Below, piece by piece: positions 24,777 through 33,603 of a stretch of 64,000 bases of DNA. The stretch is from contig JAWBNK010000001.1 of NCBI GenBank assembly GCA_038827615.1, positions 806,290-870,289 of the forward strand. Direction: 5' to 3'. The position numbers were made by a program, and so were the translations under genes. Source of the DNA: Thermosphaera sp. GTDB taxonomy: Archaea > Thermoproteota > Thermoprotei_A > Sulfolobales > Desulfurococcaceae. Under the pieces are notes generated by a model. That model saw nothing but the letters and a program-made list of their open reading frames with translations. It was not told where the DNA came from and did not search any database. How positions within the stretch are numbered: the first letter of the stretch is position 1; the number at the start of each line of letters is the position of its first letter.

Positions 24777-25496
24777 TTGCCAAGACGTATTTTAGTAAAA
24801 ACCAAAAGCGGTTTACTCAACGGACTTTCAACGAAGTTTTATACTTGGAAAGGTGATAAACCCCCGGAGGATACTAATGGCTTAACCCCCATTGCCGAAT
24901 CAGTCTCACTTAACATAAACTTTCTCTACACTGATAGACCTCATCCCCAGGTCCCTCCCGACTACTTCATGATCGAATGGAATGGTTACCTGAGAATAGA
25001 TTTTCCAGGAACATACAGATTCTATGTGATCACATCAGATGGTTGCAAGGTCTGGATCAATAAGGAATTATTAATAAACGAGTGGTATGATCAGCCGAGT
25101 CGATTGCATCTAAGCCGAGAAATAAGGCTTTTAAGAGGATTTCATCCAATACGAGTTCTATACTATAATAGATTCAAATTCGGAGAGATTTCTCTTGGAT
25201 GGATTAAACCAGATGGAGTTAGCGAAGTGATCCCTCAGAATCATTTCCACTTCATTGTAAGTAATAAGGTTTTCTTCACAGGCATCATTGATGATTATCG
25301 CATACTATTAAAATCTGTTTCTTCTGGCAAAACGTATGAATGCAGTTTTATAAATCAATTATGTATGATAACTATTTTAGAAGAGGTTTTTCCAGTTTTA
25401 GCGAGGATCGAACTTTACAATTCTAAAGGGGAAACCGAATTTTTACTAGATACACCTGTTGAAATATGGGGAGGGGACGAGTATTTAATTAAATGA
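24777..25496 (+). CDS. PA14-domain protein without signal peptide
   Basis: Residues 15-160 follow the PA14 beta-barrel: IEWNGYLRIDFPGTYRFYVI, TSDGCKVWINKELLINEW, then HPIRVLYYNRF and ISLGWIKPDG. PA14 domains bind carbohydrate and are normally secreted, yet there is no signal sequence or membrane helix. The last 85 residues are beta-rich and unrecognised. The TTG at 24777 is chosen because GGGG lies six bases before it; a TTG at 24765 is in frame but has no ribosome binding site. A TATA-like TTATACAATTATAT (24727-24740) lies upstream. The function is unknown; intracellular glycan or polyphosphate sensing is speculation. Confidence 0.7.
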   Translation: MPRRILVKTKSGLLNGLSTKFYTWKGDKPPEDTNGLTPIAESVSLNINFLYTDRPHPQVPPDYFMIEWNGYLRIDFPGTYRFYVITSDGCKVWINKELLINEWYDQPSRLHLSREIRLLRGFHPIRVLYYNRFKFGEISLGWIKPDGVSEVIPQNHFHFIVSNKVFFTGIIDDYRILLKSVSSGKTYECSFINQLCMITILEEVFPVLARIELYNSKGETEFLLDTPVEIWGGDEYLIK

Positions 25497-25516
25497 AATA
25501 GTCCGAGTGATGTGCG

Positions 25517-26401
25517 ATGAATGAATCATATTTGCTCATATTGATAATTTTGATAGCCGTGATCATTAAATCAATTGCGTCCAAAAGGTTTAAAAACGAT
25601 AAGGGCCTGGAGAGGTTTACAAGCAACCTAACCAACGTCGTATATTACGTGTTGATCCCTCTCGCATTCATATATACTTTCTCGTTGAGAGGGGTTCAAA
25701 CCAGCGACTTACTAATCATTGCCTCGTTCCTGGTCTACTTGATAATAGGATCCGCGTGTTTCAGATTAATGGCCAGAGGCTGGGAAGCGGGGGAAAAGAA
25801 TGGCGTATTTCTTACATCCCTTTTTCCCAATACCGTTTTCCTAGGGTTTCCAATCAGTCTTGCCTTATTCGGGGATGTTCGTGTAGCATCCGTTCTCGGA
25901 TTAGCAACAATCGCATTAAACGTGTTGGTGCCCGATATAATGGCGCTCGGCAGATTCAGCGTGGTCAAACTATTGAAGCTCCCAGCTTTAATCGGGTTCA
26001 TTATTGGAGTGACGTTTAACGTTCTATCGTCTCCCACTCCATATATATCATACCTCCTATGGTGGTCTCCAAAGGCATTGAGTTATTCCGCAACATTCGT
26101 GTTGGGTTTGAGGCTTCCGTTGCAAATACAGAGTCTAAAGGGCGTGGGAAGACCACTGTTTATTTCTGCTATTTATCGTTTCCTATTATCCCCTCTTGTA
26201 ACAGGGGTCTTCGCTTTTATAGTTGGACTATCCACTAATGACGCTATTCAGCTCACAATCGTATCCGCAATGCCCCCAGCAGTGATGAATACTATAATGG
26301 CTTCCAAATACGGATGGAGGCCTGATATTGTAGCGTACGTAACATTTATACTTACTATTCCAACAGTCTTGGCAATCCCATTACTAGAACTCTTTATTTA
26401 G
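25517..26401 (+). CDS. AEC-family transporter (auxin efflux carrier fold)
   Basis: A secondary transporter of the auxin-efflux/malonate-carrier family. It has 294 residues and about ten hydrophobic helices in two repeats. Family features include LTNVVYYVLIPLAFIYTF, SLFPNTVFLGFPISLALFG and SAMPPAVMNTIMASKYG. It follows the PA14 gene by 20 bp on the same strand and may be cotranscribed. Bacterial members move organic acids; the substrate here is unknown. Confidence 0.87.
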   Translation: MNESYLLILIILIAVIIKSIASKRFKNDKGLERFTSNLTNVVYYVLIPLAFIYTFSLRGVQTSDLLIIASFLVYLIIGSACFRLMARGWEAGEKNGVFLTSLFPNTVFLGFPISLALFGDVRVASVLGLATIALNVLVPDIMALGRFSVVKLLKLPALIGFIIGVTFNVLSSPTPYISYLLWWSPKALSYSATFVLGLRLPLQIQSLKGVGRPLFISAIYRFLLSPLVTGVFAFIVGLSTNDAIQLTIVSAMPPAVMNTIMASKYGWRPDIVAYVTFILTIPTVLAIPLLELFI

Positions 26402-26445
26402 AAACACCGCGTTTAATCCTTACAAATAAAGAGGTTCGGAAAAAT

Positions 26446-26454
26446 TTTTATACT
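26446..26454 (+). promoter_or_regulatory. TATA box of trpB2
   Basis: TTTTTATAC. A transcript from it would begin near 26476, downstream of the ATG at 26462, which argues that translation starts at 26498. Confidence 0.5.
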
Positions 26455-26497
26455 TGACCGAATGATTCTATTGACATCGTGGTGGGACCTTGTTGGA

Positions 26498-27811
26498 ATG
26501 GAGATAAAATCTAGACGTGACGAGTTCCTGATACCCAGTAGATGGTACAATATAGTTCCCGACCTTCCCGAACCTCTACCACCACCCATCCTGCCGAACG
26601 GACAACCCGTTGATGAAAAAATGTTGAGCCAAATATTTCCCGTCGAGCTTGCAAGGCAGGAGTTTGCAACTGAAACCTACATATCGATTCCATCAGAGAT
26701 AATTGATTTGTATTCCCAGCTCGGTAGACCGACACCATTGATAAGGGCCAGAAATCTCGAATCAGTATTGAAAACAAACGCCAAGATTTATTTCAAGTAC
26801 GAAGGAATATTGCCGACAGGATCTCACAAAATCAATACTGCACTTGCACAAGCCTATTATAATAAGAATGAAGGTGTTGAGATACTTTGCACGGAGACAG
26901 GCGCTGGTCAATGGGGTAGCGCACTTTCGTTGGCCGGAAAAATGTTCGGACTGAAAACAATAGTCTTCATGGTTAGAGCAAGTTATATTCAAAAACCGTT
27001 TCGCAGAGTGTTAATGGAGATGTATGGAGGAGAGGTGCACCCAAGCCCAAGCACGTTGACTAGCGTCGGCAGAAAATATCTTTCTGAGAATCCTGAACAC
27101 CCGGGGAGCCTGGGGATAGCGATCTCTGAGGCCATAGAATACGTTGTTTCGAGCTCATTCAAGGCAAAATATAGTCTCGGTAGCGTGTTGAATCATGTGC
27201 TATTACACCAAACCGTCATAGGACTTGAGGCTTTGAACCAGCTCGAGGACCTGGGAATGGGGCCAGAGGACGTTTCATACGTAATTGGCGCTGTCGGCGG
27301 CGGAAGCAATTTTGCAGGGCTATCGTATCCGTTCATTCGATACCGATTAAAGGGAAAGACGAATACCAACTTCATAGCTGTTGAACCTAGGGCAGTTCCA
27401 TCAATGACGAATGGATCGTATAAGTATGATTTCGGCGATTCCGCTGGATTAACGCCAATGTTGAAGATGCATACTCTTGGACACGAATATATACCTCCAC
27501 CAATACATGCTGGGGGGTTAAGATACCACGGAGTTGCGCCGACTCTAAGTATCCTAATAAAGCATTCCGTGGTGAAGCCTATCGCCTATTCCCAACATGA
27601 AGTGTTTGAAGCGGGAAGACTGTTCGCCACTACGCAGGGATTTGTTCCCGCACCTGAGAGCGCTCATGCTGTAAAAGCAGTCATAGATATTGCGAGAAAA
27701 TACGTGAACAGCGAGGAGAGGCCAGTGATCCTATTCAATTTGAGCGGTCATGGATTATTAGACCTCTCAGGGTACAGTGACTTCATTAATGGTTTGCTAC
27801 AAAACGTTTAG
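26498..27811 (+). CDS. trpB: Tryptophan synthase beta chain-like protein, TrpB2 type
   Basis: PLP enzyme joining indole to serine. The PLP lysine lies in [14 protein letters not shown], followed by [14 protein letters not shown] and the phosphate-binding GAVGGGSNF. The long N-terminus ([13 protein letters not shown]) and lack of the TrpA-contact region mark the TrpB2 branch, which works without TrpA. No trpA or other trp gene is nearby, so it probably serves indole salvage. The open frame reaches 26462, but the TATA position and GGTGGG at 26481 favour the ATG at 26498 ([13 protein letters not shown]). Confidence 0.92.
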   Translation: MEIKSRRDEFLIPSRWYNIVPDLPEPLPPPILPNGQPVDEKMLSQIFPVELARQEFATETYISIPSEIIDLYSQLGRPTPLIRARNLESVLKTNAKIYFKYEGILPTGSHKINTALAQAYYNKNEGVEILCTETGAGQWGSALSLAGKMFGLKTIVFMVRASYIQKPFRRVLMEMYGGEVHPSPSTLTSVGRKYLSENPEHPGSLGIAISEAIEYVVSSSFKAKYSLGSVLNHVLLHQTVIGLEALNQLEDLGMGPEDVSYVIGAVGGGSNFAGLSYPFIRYRLKGKTNTNFIAVEPRAVPSMTNGSYKYDFGDSAGLTPMLKMHTLGHEYIPPPIHAGGLRYHGVAPTLSILIKHSVVKPIAYSQHEVFEAGRLFATTQGFVPAPESAHAVKAVIDIARKYVNSEERPVILFNLSGHGLLDLSGYSDFINGLLQNV

Positions 27812-27823
27812 CTTACGTCATCT

Positions 27824-29254
27824 CTACTCCTTTTTTCTCTCATCAATCAAAGCGCCTGCAACAACTATAATAGTGGATATTATGAGCACCCATGCTGACA
27901 ATGGAAGGTAAAGGTAAGATGCGAAGAATGTTTTAAGGGCTCCGATCGTTATGAAAGAGTACATCGCTATTCCGCTCCCAATAACGATCGCGATCACTGC
28001 GCAAATACTGGATATTTTCGATGGTCTCCCGTGTCTTAGGACGCCAACTATCGTGATAGGTGCTAGTGGTAGCAGGATAACCGAGGTCAGAACAGAAAGG
28101 TCTACTATGTATCCGAGCCTGAGAAGTGCGAGAGCCGATGCGACCATGGTTAATACAAGGTTTAGGAGGAACGCTGTTCTCAGAGACGTCTCCCGGCTGT
28201 TCAGGATGTCCTTGAATATCGAACTGGATACTGTTAATACTATGCTGTTTGCGGTCGAAATCGCGGCAGCCATTATGGAAACGCTTATTAATGCCGAAAG
28301 TACAGGGCTCATAAGCGATAAGATATGCGGGGTAACAGCATCCCTCGCTAGATTACCGGGAATAAGCCCCGATACAGCCATCACTCTAGCGAGTATTCCA
28401 ACACCAACGGCGATCAATGTATAAATGAACCCGTATATTGAGAACAAGACGACACTCCTCTTAAAGACTGCAGAGTTCTTGTGAACGTAAAGTCTTGAGA
28501 CCACCTGTGGATTGGTGATGGCGAAGAAGATCCACGGTATCGTGTAAGCCAGAAACACTTGAGGGCTCCAGAAACTTGTTATCCCTAAATACCCTTGCTC
28601 TCCAACTATCTTAATAGATTGCCATAGGTCTGTTTTCTCCTGAACCGTTCCCACCATCCACGATAAGTAGACTACTCCGCCGGTCAACATCAATAATCCT
28701 TGATAAAGATCTGTAGAAGCCACGCTCCATATTCCAGCTAAGAGGATCCATAATACTATGACGAATGCTCCCAAGATAACGCCATACATATATTCAAGTC
28801 CACTGATCTGCAACAATATCCCTAAGCCCTGGATCTGCGCAACGGTATAAGGCAACATTGCAAACAAGTACAGAGAAGCTGTGACCGTGGCAAGGGTTTT
28901 AGACTGGTATAGATCTCCGATCATTTGGGAAGGTGATATCCACCCTCTAGCTCTTGATAGAGACCAGATTTTGAGTCCCAGCGTGGATAACATAAACACA
29001 GTTGCAACCAAGTATATGAGTTCAAACCCTAGGGCTCCTATACCGGTTTGAAACGTTAATCCAACCAACCCTATCATCATGAATGCGCTGTATGTAGTAG
29101 CAGCGTAAGTTCCGGTTGCTAGTAAAGCTCCCATCCTACCTCCTGCAACGTAGTAATCGGATGCGGACTTCACTCCCATTCTTCTCGATAAAATTGCTAT
29201 AAAAGTTCCAATCAAAACGAACATACCCAGTGCTACTAAGTTAATGTAGTTCAT
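27824..29254 (-). CDS. Sodium:solute symporter family (SSS) transporter
   Basis: A Na+-coupled carrier with 12-13 membrane helices. It shows the SSS N-terminus ending VKSASDYYVAGGRMG, then TTYSAFMMIGLVG, and WSVASTDLYQGLLMLTGG. The true start is the ATG at 29254, preceded by GGTGAGAGA; the 62 extra codons open upstream belong to a different frame from the small membrane gene. It overlaps that gene by ATGA (29251-29254). The substrate is unknown; pantothenate, proline and organic acids are typical of the family. Confidence 0.92.
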   Translation of the reverse strand: MNYINLVALGMFVLIGTFIAILSRRMGVKSASDYYVAGGRMGALLATGTYAATTYSAFMMIGLVGLTFQTGIGALGFELIYLVATVFMLSTLGLKIWSLSRARGWISPSQMIGDLYQSKTLATVTASLYLFAMLPYTVAQIQGLGILLQISGLEYMYGVILGAFVIVLWILLAGIWSVASTDLYQGLLMLTGGVVYLSWMVGTVQEKTDLWQSIKIVGEQGYLGITSFWSPQVFLAYTIPWIFFAITNPQVVSRLYVHKNSAVFKRSVVLFSIYGFIYTLIAVGVGILARVMAVSGLIPGNLARDAVTPHILSLMSPVLSALISVSIMAAAISTANSIVLTVSSSIFKDILNSRETSLRTAFLLNLVLTMVASALALLRLGYIVDLSVLTSVILLPLAPITIVGVLRHGRPSKISSICAVIAIVIGSGIAMYSFITIGALKTFFASYLYLPLSAWVLIISTIIVVAGALIDERKKE

Positions 29255-29427
29255 TCTCTCACCTTTGCGTGCAGGTATATGGATGATACTACGATCCAAA
29301 TAAGGCTCAGTGAAGTCCAGTACATTAATAGCGTGAAGTCTTTCACGTCGTGATACATGATATATGGAACTAGATACATTAAGATTAACACTAAAATGCC
29401 CAACACTATATACAAACGATGCCTCAT
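29251..29427 (-). CDS. Small DUF3311-like membrane protein, SSS partner
   Basis: A 58-residue protein with two hydrophobic helices (LYIVLGILVLILMYLVPYIM and MYWTSLSLIWIVVSSIYL). DUF3311 proteins have this size and sit directly upstream of SSS transporters, as here with a 4-bp overlap. The ATG at 29427 has GGGGGT six bases upstream; a TTG at 29433 is too close to that site. A TATA (TTTTTTAAAACC) lies near 29476. It probably assists assembly or stability of the carrier (inference). Confidence 0.72.
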   Translation of the reverse strand: MRHRLYIVLGILVLILMYLVPYIMYHDVKDFTLLMYWTSLSLIWIVVSSIYLHAKVRE

Positions 29428-29516
29428 CTTCAACCCCCATTCCTCCTATAAGGATGGAGCATTGGTTTTAAAAAATTAACAATATTGAGGGGCTTTTTCG
29501 TTTAAAATCTAACCAT

Positions 29517-30683
29517 CTAGTAATAATCGCTTAAAAGCCACTCGTTCCCTATGAAAACTCTTTTCAAGCCAGCGGCTAATGCCATTTCATAGGCTTTTTT
29601 CACATGGCTCCTGCTGGTGGGAGGTAAGTCAGCAAGCAAATGGTCTGGATGAAACGCTAATAGAACAAAAGGAATGTCCTGGCTAATGGATGCAAGGTAT
29701 TCTGCTATCCCCTTAACCTCGTTTTCATCAACATAACCTGGAACTAGCAAAGTACTAACCACGAGAAGAGGTATCTCGGATCTAACTAACCCTATCTCCC
29801 ATGCTCTTTTCACATTCAACTTAATCCTCTCGAGGGCTTTATCACCGTTAACTCCTGTTAAGGCTTGATAGATTACGGGTGTCCAAGCCTTCCAATCGAT
29901 CTTCACGATCCCTCCGGACTCTAAGCTCAGCCTAGCCATTTCTTCAAAGATAAGGGGGTGAACCAATCCGTTCGTCTCCCAGCAAATCCTTTTAATCTGG
30001 TTCCTTTTCTGCGACTCTCTAAGGATTTTCCTAGATAATTTTAGAGCGTATACTATCTGGGGTCCCGGGTCGCCTCCGAAATAACAAACACAGGTAACTC
30101 TCCTATCTAGCGCCTTGGTTTTTAACTCGTCAACGCTTTTTATATTTTTCCAAGAAATAATGCTTCTAGCAAGCATTTCCTTGTGCTCCCAATTTTGACA
30201 ATAGAGACAGTTTAATGAACACCCTGCAAAGAAGACGGCAAGGTTATAGTAGCCGGCTTCCACTTGGGGATGAACTGCGTATTTAGGATAACCAGAACCC
30301 GTTGCAGCGGGACAAACAGGTGTCGCCACGCAATTCGTAGGGAGAGGATCGTAATAGTAGTGAAGTAGTCCCTGGTTTGAGCCGAAAATATTTTTCAAAA
30401 CTCCGTCACTATTAATCCAAATACCGCAAAATCCCCTTTCACCTAGCCTCATCACACATTCGTTCACACAGATATTACACTTGGCCCCAACTTCACCTCG
30501 AGGGGGATTAAGGGGAAGGCCGAACCTTTTCCTATCGTATTCGTGGAGTTGAGCAGAATACTTTAATCCATACTCAGGGAAACTTCTCAGACAACTTGCG
30601 CAGACGCCAAGCAAGCCGCTTATTGTTGGCGATGATTTACCACATATTTTACAGGTACCCATTTTTGAACCAAATAAAATCAT
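29517..30683 (-). CDS. Radical SAM protein, PflX-like (pyruvate formate-lyase activase homologue)
   Basis: An uncharacterised radical SAM enzyme. The cluster motif is CSLNCLYC in FFAGCSLNCLYCQNWEH. Two further cysteine groups precede it: a zinc-ribbon-like CKICGKSS with CASC, and CNICVNEC with RGFCGIW, which is characteristic of the PflX branch. Length 388 fits. No glycyl-radical enzyme is near. The ATG at 30683 could be leaderless (TATA TTTTAAAA near 30710); an ATG at 30662 (MGTCKICGK) is the alternative. Confidence 0.85.
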   Translation of the reverse strand: MILFGSKMGTCKICGKSSPTISGLLGVCASCLRSFPEYGLKYSAQLHEYDRKRFGLPLNPPRGEVGAKCNICVNECVMRLGERGFCGIWINSDGVLKNIFGSNQGLLHYYYDPLPTNCVATPVCPAATGSGYPKYAVHPQVEAGYYNLAVFFAGCSLNCLYCQNWEHKEMLARSIISWKNIKSVDELKTKALDRRVTCVCYFGGDPGPQIVYALKLSRKILRESQKRNQIKRICWETNGLVHPLIFEEMARLSLESGGIVKIDWKAWTPVIYQALTGVNGDKALERIKLNVKRAWEIGLVRSEIPLLVVSTLLVPGYVDENEVKGIAEYLASISQDIPFVLLAFHPDHLLADLPPTSRSHVKKAYEMALAAGLKRVFIGNEWLLSDYY

Positions 30684-30706
30684 TGTTAAATGAGCCTTAT
30701 AGTGTT

Positions 30707-31195
30707 TTAAAACAAATCTTTAACCATGTAGTAACCGTCTTCGAACCCATAATATCTAGGAAGCCGCTTGACTACTCGGTATCCTCTCTTTCGATACATG
30801 TTCAATGCAACAACATTGGAAACCCTGACCTCCAGAACTATCTTCTTCGCTCCTTTCTCCCTCGCTATGGATTCAAACTCTTCAATGAGTCTTTCTCCAA
30901 TTCCCCTACGTCTGAACAATGGACGAACAGCAATTGAGGCAAGGTGAACTGTCATCGGGTCTTCGAAAAAACCCAAAGCATATCCTACAACAGATTTATC
31001 ACACCATTCAGCAATCAAGAAGATACTATCCAACCTCAAATAGTATGTGAATGTGAGCTGATCAAATCTCTCGGATTCTGAAAAACACTCTCTTTCAACA
31101 ATCAAGACGCTCTCTAAATCGTCGCGCCGAAACCTCCTAATCCTCAAACACTGGTTCAAACCCGGTGATTCCTCCATTATATTCAATCCTTCCAT
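30707..31195 (-). CDS. GNAT acetyltransferase, RimI-like
   Basis: Likely N-alpha-acetyltransferase for proteins, as for archaeal RimI/Ard1. Acetyl-CoA motif A is visible as ASIAVRPLFRRRGIGERLI and the C-terminal part as EVRVSNVVALNMYRKRGY. The frame opens at a TTG at 31222, but the TATA (CATATATTTTT, 31228-31243) would place the mRNA start below that codon. The ATG at 31195 or that at 31177 (preceded by AAGGAT) is therefore more likely. It ends 23 bp before the PflX-like gene on the same strand. Confidence 0.85.
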   Translation of the reverse strand: MEGLNIMEESPGLNQCLRIRRFRRDDLESVLIVERECFSESERFDQLTFTYYLRLDSIFLIAEWCDKSVVGYALGFFEDPMTVHLASIAVRPLFRRRGIGERLIEEFESIAREKGAKKIVLEVRVSNVVALNMYRKRGYRVVKRLPRYYGFEDGYYMVKDLF

Positions 31196-31269
31196 ACTAT
31201 TAAAGCCCCGAAAAATTTGCAACTAATAAAAAATATATGGTTGTTAAAGCAACACTTTATTGATGAACA

Positions 31270-31482
31270 ATGAAACTCAAATGTCCAAAATGCGGTTTCG
31301 AAGGAGATTCAAAGATTTTCTTATTCATGTATGAAACTACTCTATATCTTTTAGATCATGAAACGATTCCCGAAGAGAGAGAAAGACCAATATTGATAAT
31401 ATGTCCGAAATGTGGAGAAGGATTTTTCGTAGAATCTCCCTACAGGAAGGCGGTTGAAACTCTTAGGGATACGTTAATGTGA
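31270..31482 (+). CDS. Small zinc-ribbon protein
   Basis: A 70-residue protein with two CPKCG knuckles (CPKCGFEG near the N-terminus and CPKCGEG around residue 46), enough for one treble or zinc-ribbon site. The middle contains a short helical stretch (MYETTLYLLDHE). The function is unknown; a nucleic-acid or protein-binding adaptor is the usual role. The ATG at 31270 lies close behind a plus-strand TATA. The stop is 4 bp from the convergent radical SAM gene. Confidence 0.7.
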   Translation: MKLKCPKCGFEGDSKIFLFMYETTLYLLDHETIPEERERPILIICPKCGEGFFVESPYRKAVETLRDTLM

Positions 31483-31486
31483 AGAG

Positions 31487-32287
31487 TTAATATTCGAACC
31501 CCCCACGGCAAGACACGCCATATTCTAGGCATTTTCGCTTCAATCGGTTGATGGTTTCCTTTAATCGCTGTTTGAAGTCTCCAGCAACAAAGACGCCTGA
31601 CAAGGGATGCTGAAGATTTACCATGAATGGTTTAAAGCGCAGGGGATCGTAAAACAAGGTACTGCCGGTTTCATGAGACAATTCTACTAGAGCGGTGATT
31701 GTTTTATCATCATCATTAAAGCTGGGTATAATTGGGCCATAAAATACCCATGTATTGAATTTCTCCCTGCTCAGGGTTCGAACCGCGTTTATTCTCGCCT
31801 CTGGGCATGGAGCATTTGGCTCAATGATTCTAGACTTATCACAACTTATAGTGGTTATTGTAAAGCCTACGTCCACGATAGACTTGTTGGCACTCAAAAC
31901 GTCTTTATCCCTCAGCACTAACGGATTTTTAGTTTGAATGGATACGTGAAAACCGTTGTGAACAAGGATTTCAACGGCCCTGCGAGTGAGTTTAAATGCT
32001 GCCTCAACAGGCTGATACGCGTCCGTTATTGTTCCCACGCCAACAACTCCTTTCTTAAGTCTTTTCACCTCGCTCAAGAGGATGTTTGTAAGGTTCTCCT
32101 TTACGATAATCACGTGTCCCCAGTTCTCTGAAACCCTCTTATCCCTAGTGTATTGCCTCGCGTAACAGTATATGCAGGAATGCGAGCAACCTATGTAAGG
32201 ATTTAGAGCATAATCCAGCCCTGGAAGACCGCTTTTCGATAGCCCCGTGGTCACCCTTTGTTTGATAATGATCAAATTTCTGAACAT
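31487..32287 (-). CDS. Radical SAM protein, SPL-like family (second copy of type)
   Basis: A paralogue of the protein at 15972-16880. The cluster motif CSHSCIYC is in the family context LNPYIGCSHSCIYCYARQY, then GVGTITDAYQPVE and FYGPIIPSFND. At 266 residues it is slightly shorter. It follows the Nre gene with a 5-bp gap, so the two are almost certainly cotranscribed. This suggests, but does not prove, a nucleic-acid-related role for the radical chemistry. Start is the ATG at 32287. Confidence 0.85.
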   Translation of the reverse strand: MFRNLIIIKQRVTTGLSKSGLPGLDYALNPYIGCSHSCIYCYARQYTRDKRVSENWGHVIIVKENLTNILLSEVKRLKKGVVGVGTITDAYQPVEAAFKLTRRAVEILVHNGFHVSIQTKNPLVLRDKDVLSANKSIVDVGFTITTISCDKSRIIEPNAPCPEARINAVRTLSREKFNTWVFYGPIIPSFNDDDKTITALVELSHETGSTLFYDPLRFKPFMVNLQHPLSGVFVAGDFKQRLKETINRLKRKCLEYGVSCRGGFEY

Positions 32288-32292
32288 GGATT

Positions 32293-33528
32293 TTAACCTT
32301 TCTTAAGGTAATCAGTAATCCTTCTCCCCCCGAGGATCCGCCGTAATAGTCTCGACGAGGAAATCCATTTCGAAGACCCAAGCCTTGTGCTTCTATTGAG
32401 AAATTCGATAACTTCGTTGAAGCTTGTTGTTTTCAGAACAGGAGGCTTTGAATACATCGTTCTAACCGACTCTCTTACAAACCATACTCCAATGGGTATA
32501 TTAAAACTTGGATAAATCTCTCTTAAAAGGATGGCGGTTGCCTGCCTCTTGAACCTGTTTAAATGCTCGAGAGTTGCAAGCATGCTTGCATAGTAGCAAC
32601 CACCTATTCCTGGATAATCATCTCTGCCTTTGTATTCTTCATAGTCTCCCTCTACAACAACATTCGTTGATAACGGGTTCCAAGCCGAGCCAGGCCACCA
32701 AGCCTCCATCCATTCATAACTCCACTTCTCGGGGTAAAGAATTGCAATGAAGAGGTTTCCGTGAATCCTCAATTCATAGACGTGAATCTCGTTCATGACC
32801 TCGTATTTTTTAACATTTCTCAAAAGATTCCTTGAAATTATATAGTCGACAGCAGTTATGCTCCACCTAGTTGGAACGAGTCTTCGTTTGTCCCTAATGC
32901 CCAGTGTTCCGACACTAAAAACTTTCTGAATATGAGAGATGGGGATTCCACTAGTGTACAATTTTAACACTGCCTCCTCAGCTTTTAGGTCATGGTCTGA
33001 GTAGACCGAGTCTACGGGCTTTGGGATGGCTGGGTTTCCAATTACGCGTATTTTCTCGAGTTGGGACCGAGGACCCATCGGAGGCACGTGTTCATCAAAG
33101 GTTATTATAGGCTTGGGGGGCTTTGAAACCTCGAGATAAATGTCAACAGGCTTAATACTCATTGCAACTAACTTAATATTCTCCAGGAGTGGGTTGTCAA
33201 CACTTCTGACTTGACTCACTGTGAACCCTGTTATTAGACTCCATCTAAAATCCAGAATGTCGTCGAGCCTCAAGCTTAACCATTTCTCAGGGTAGTCATA
33301 AATAGAAGTATCACCAATTAGAGGGGGTGTTGACGTTCCTACTCTCACGTAGGGGTATCCATGTCGGCCCACGAAAACTGCAGGCGGTGATGAACCCTCT
33401 ATTACTTTAGAGTCTTCAACTTTTCTAAGCTTAAGCTGAGCCCTACTCTTCGATAAAACGGGACAGTATGAGAGCCCGCAGTATCCCCTACCCCTACATA
33501 ATATACATATACTTGGATCCAGCTTCAT
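32293..33528 (-). CDS. nre: Archaeal Nre DNA-repair protein
   Basis: Nre proteins (DUF650/DUF651) help repair DNA damage and bind PCNA in some archaea. The N-terminal zinc-finger-like segment CILCRGRGYCGLSYCPV is diagnostic, followed by PPAVFVGRHGYPYVRVG and, in the second domain, RRLVPTRWSITAVD and GDYEEYKGRDDYPGIGGCYY. Length 411 is typical. A clear C-terminal PIP box is not seen (the tail is GRRITDYLKKG). It starts at the ATG at 33528. Confidence 0.9.
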   Translation of the reverse strand: MKLDPSICILCRGRGYCGLSYCPVLSKSRAQLKLRKVEDSKVIEGSSPPAVFVGRHGYPYVRVGTSTPPLIGDTSIYDYPEKWLSLRLDDILDFRWSLITGFTVSQVRSVDNPLLENIKLVAMSIKPVDIYLEVSKPPKPIITFDEHVPPMGPRSQLEKIRVIGNPAIPKPVDSVYSDHDLKAEEAVLKLYTSGIPISHIQKVFSVGTLGIRDKRRLVPTRWSITAVDYIISRNLLRNVKKYEVMNEIHVYELRIHGNLFIAILYPEKWSYEWMEAWWPGSAWNPLSTNVVVEGDYEEYKGRDDYPGIGGCYYASMLATLEHLNRFKRQATAILLREIYPSFNIPIGVWFVRESVRTMYSKPPVLKTTSFNEVIEFLNRSTRLGSSKWISSSRLLRRILGGRRITDYLKKG

Positions 33529-33603
33529 ACCAGCAATATCTCTCCATAGAGTAGTTAAGAGTTGTCCCTAAATAAAATCTACGCTATCCACTGAGGTCCT
33601 TCC

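Noticed and set aside
26462-26497. ATG at 26462 as the trpB2 start
   Set aside because: It lies only about 12 bp after the TATA box, upstream of the expected transcript start, and has no ribosome binding site.
29255-29440. 62-codon N-terminal extension of the SSS transporter
   Set aside because: It reads through the small membrane gene in another frame and looks non-native; GGTGAGAGA before ATG 29254 marks the true start.
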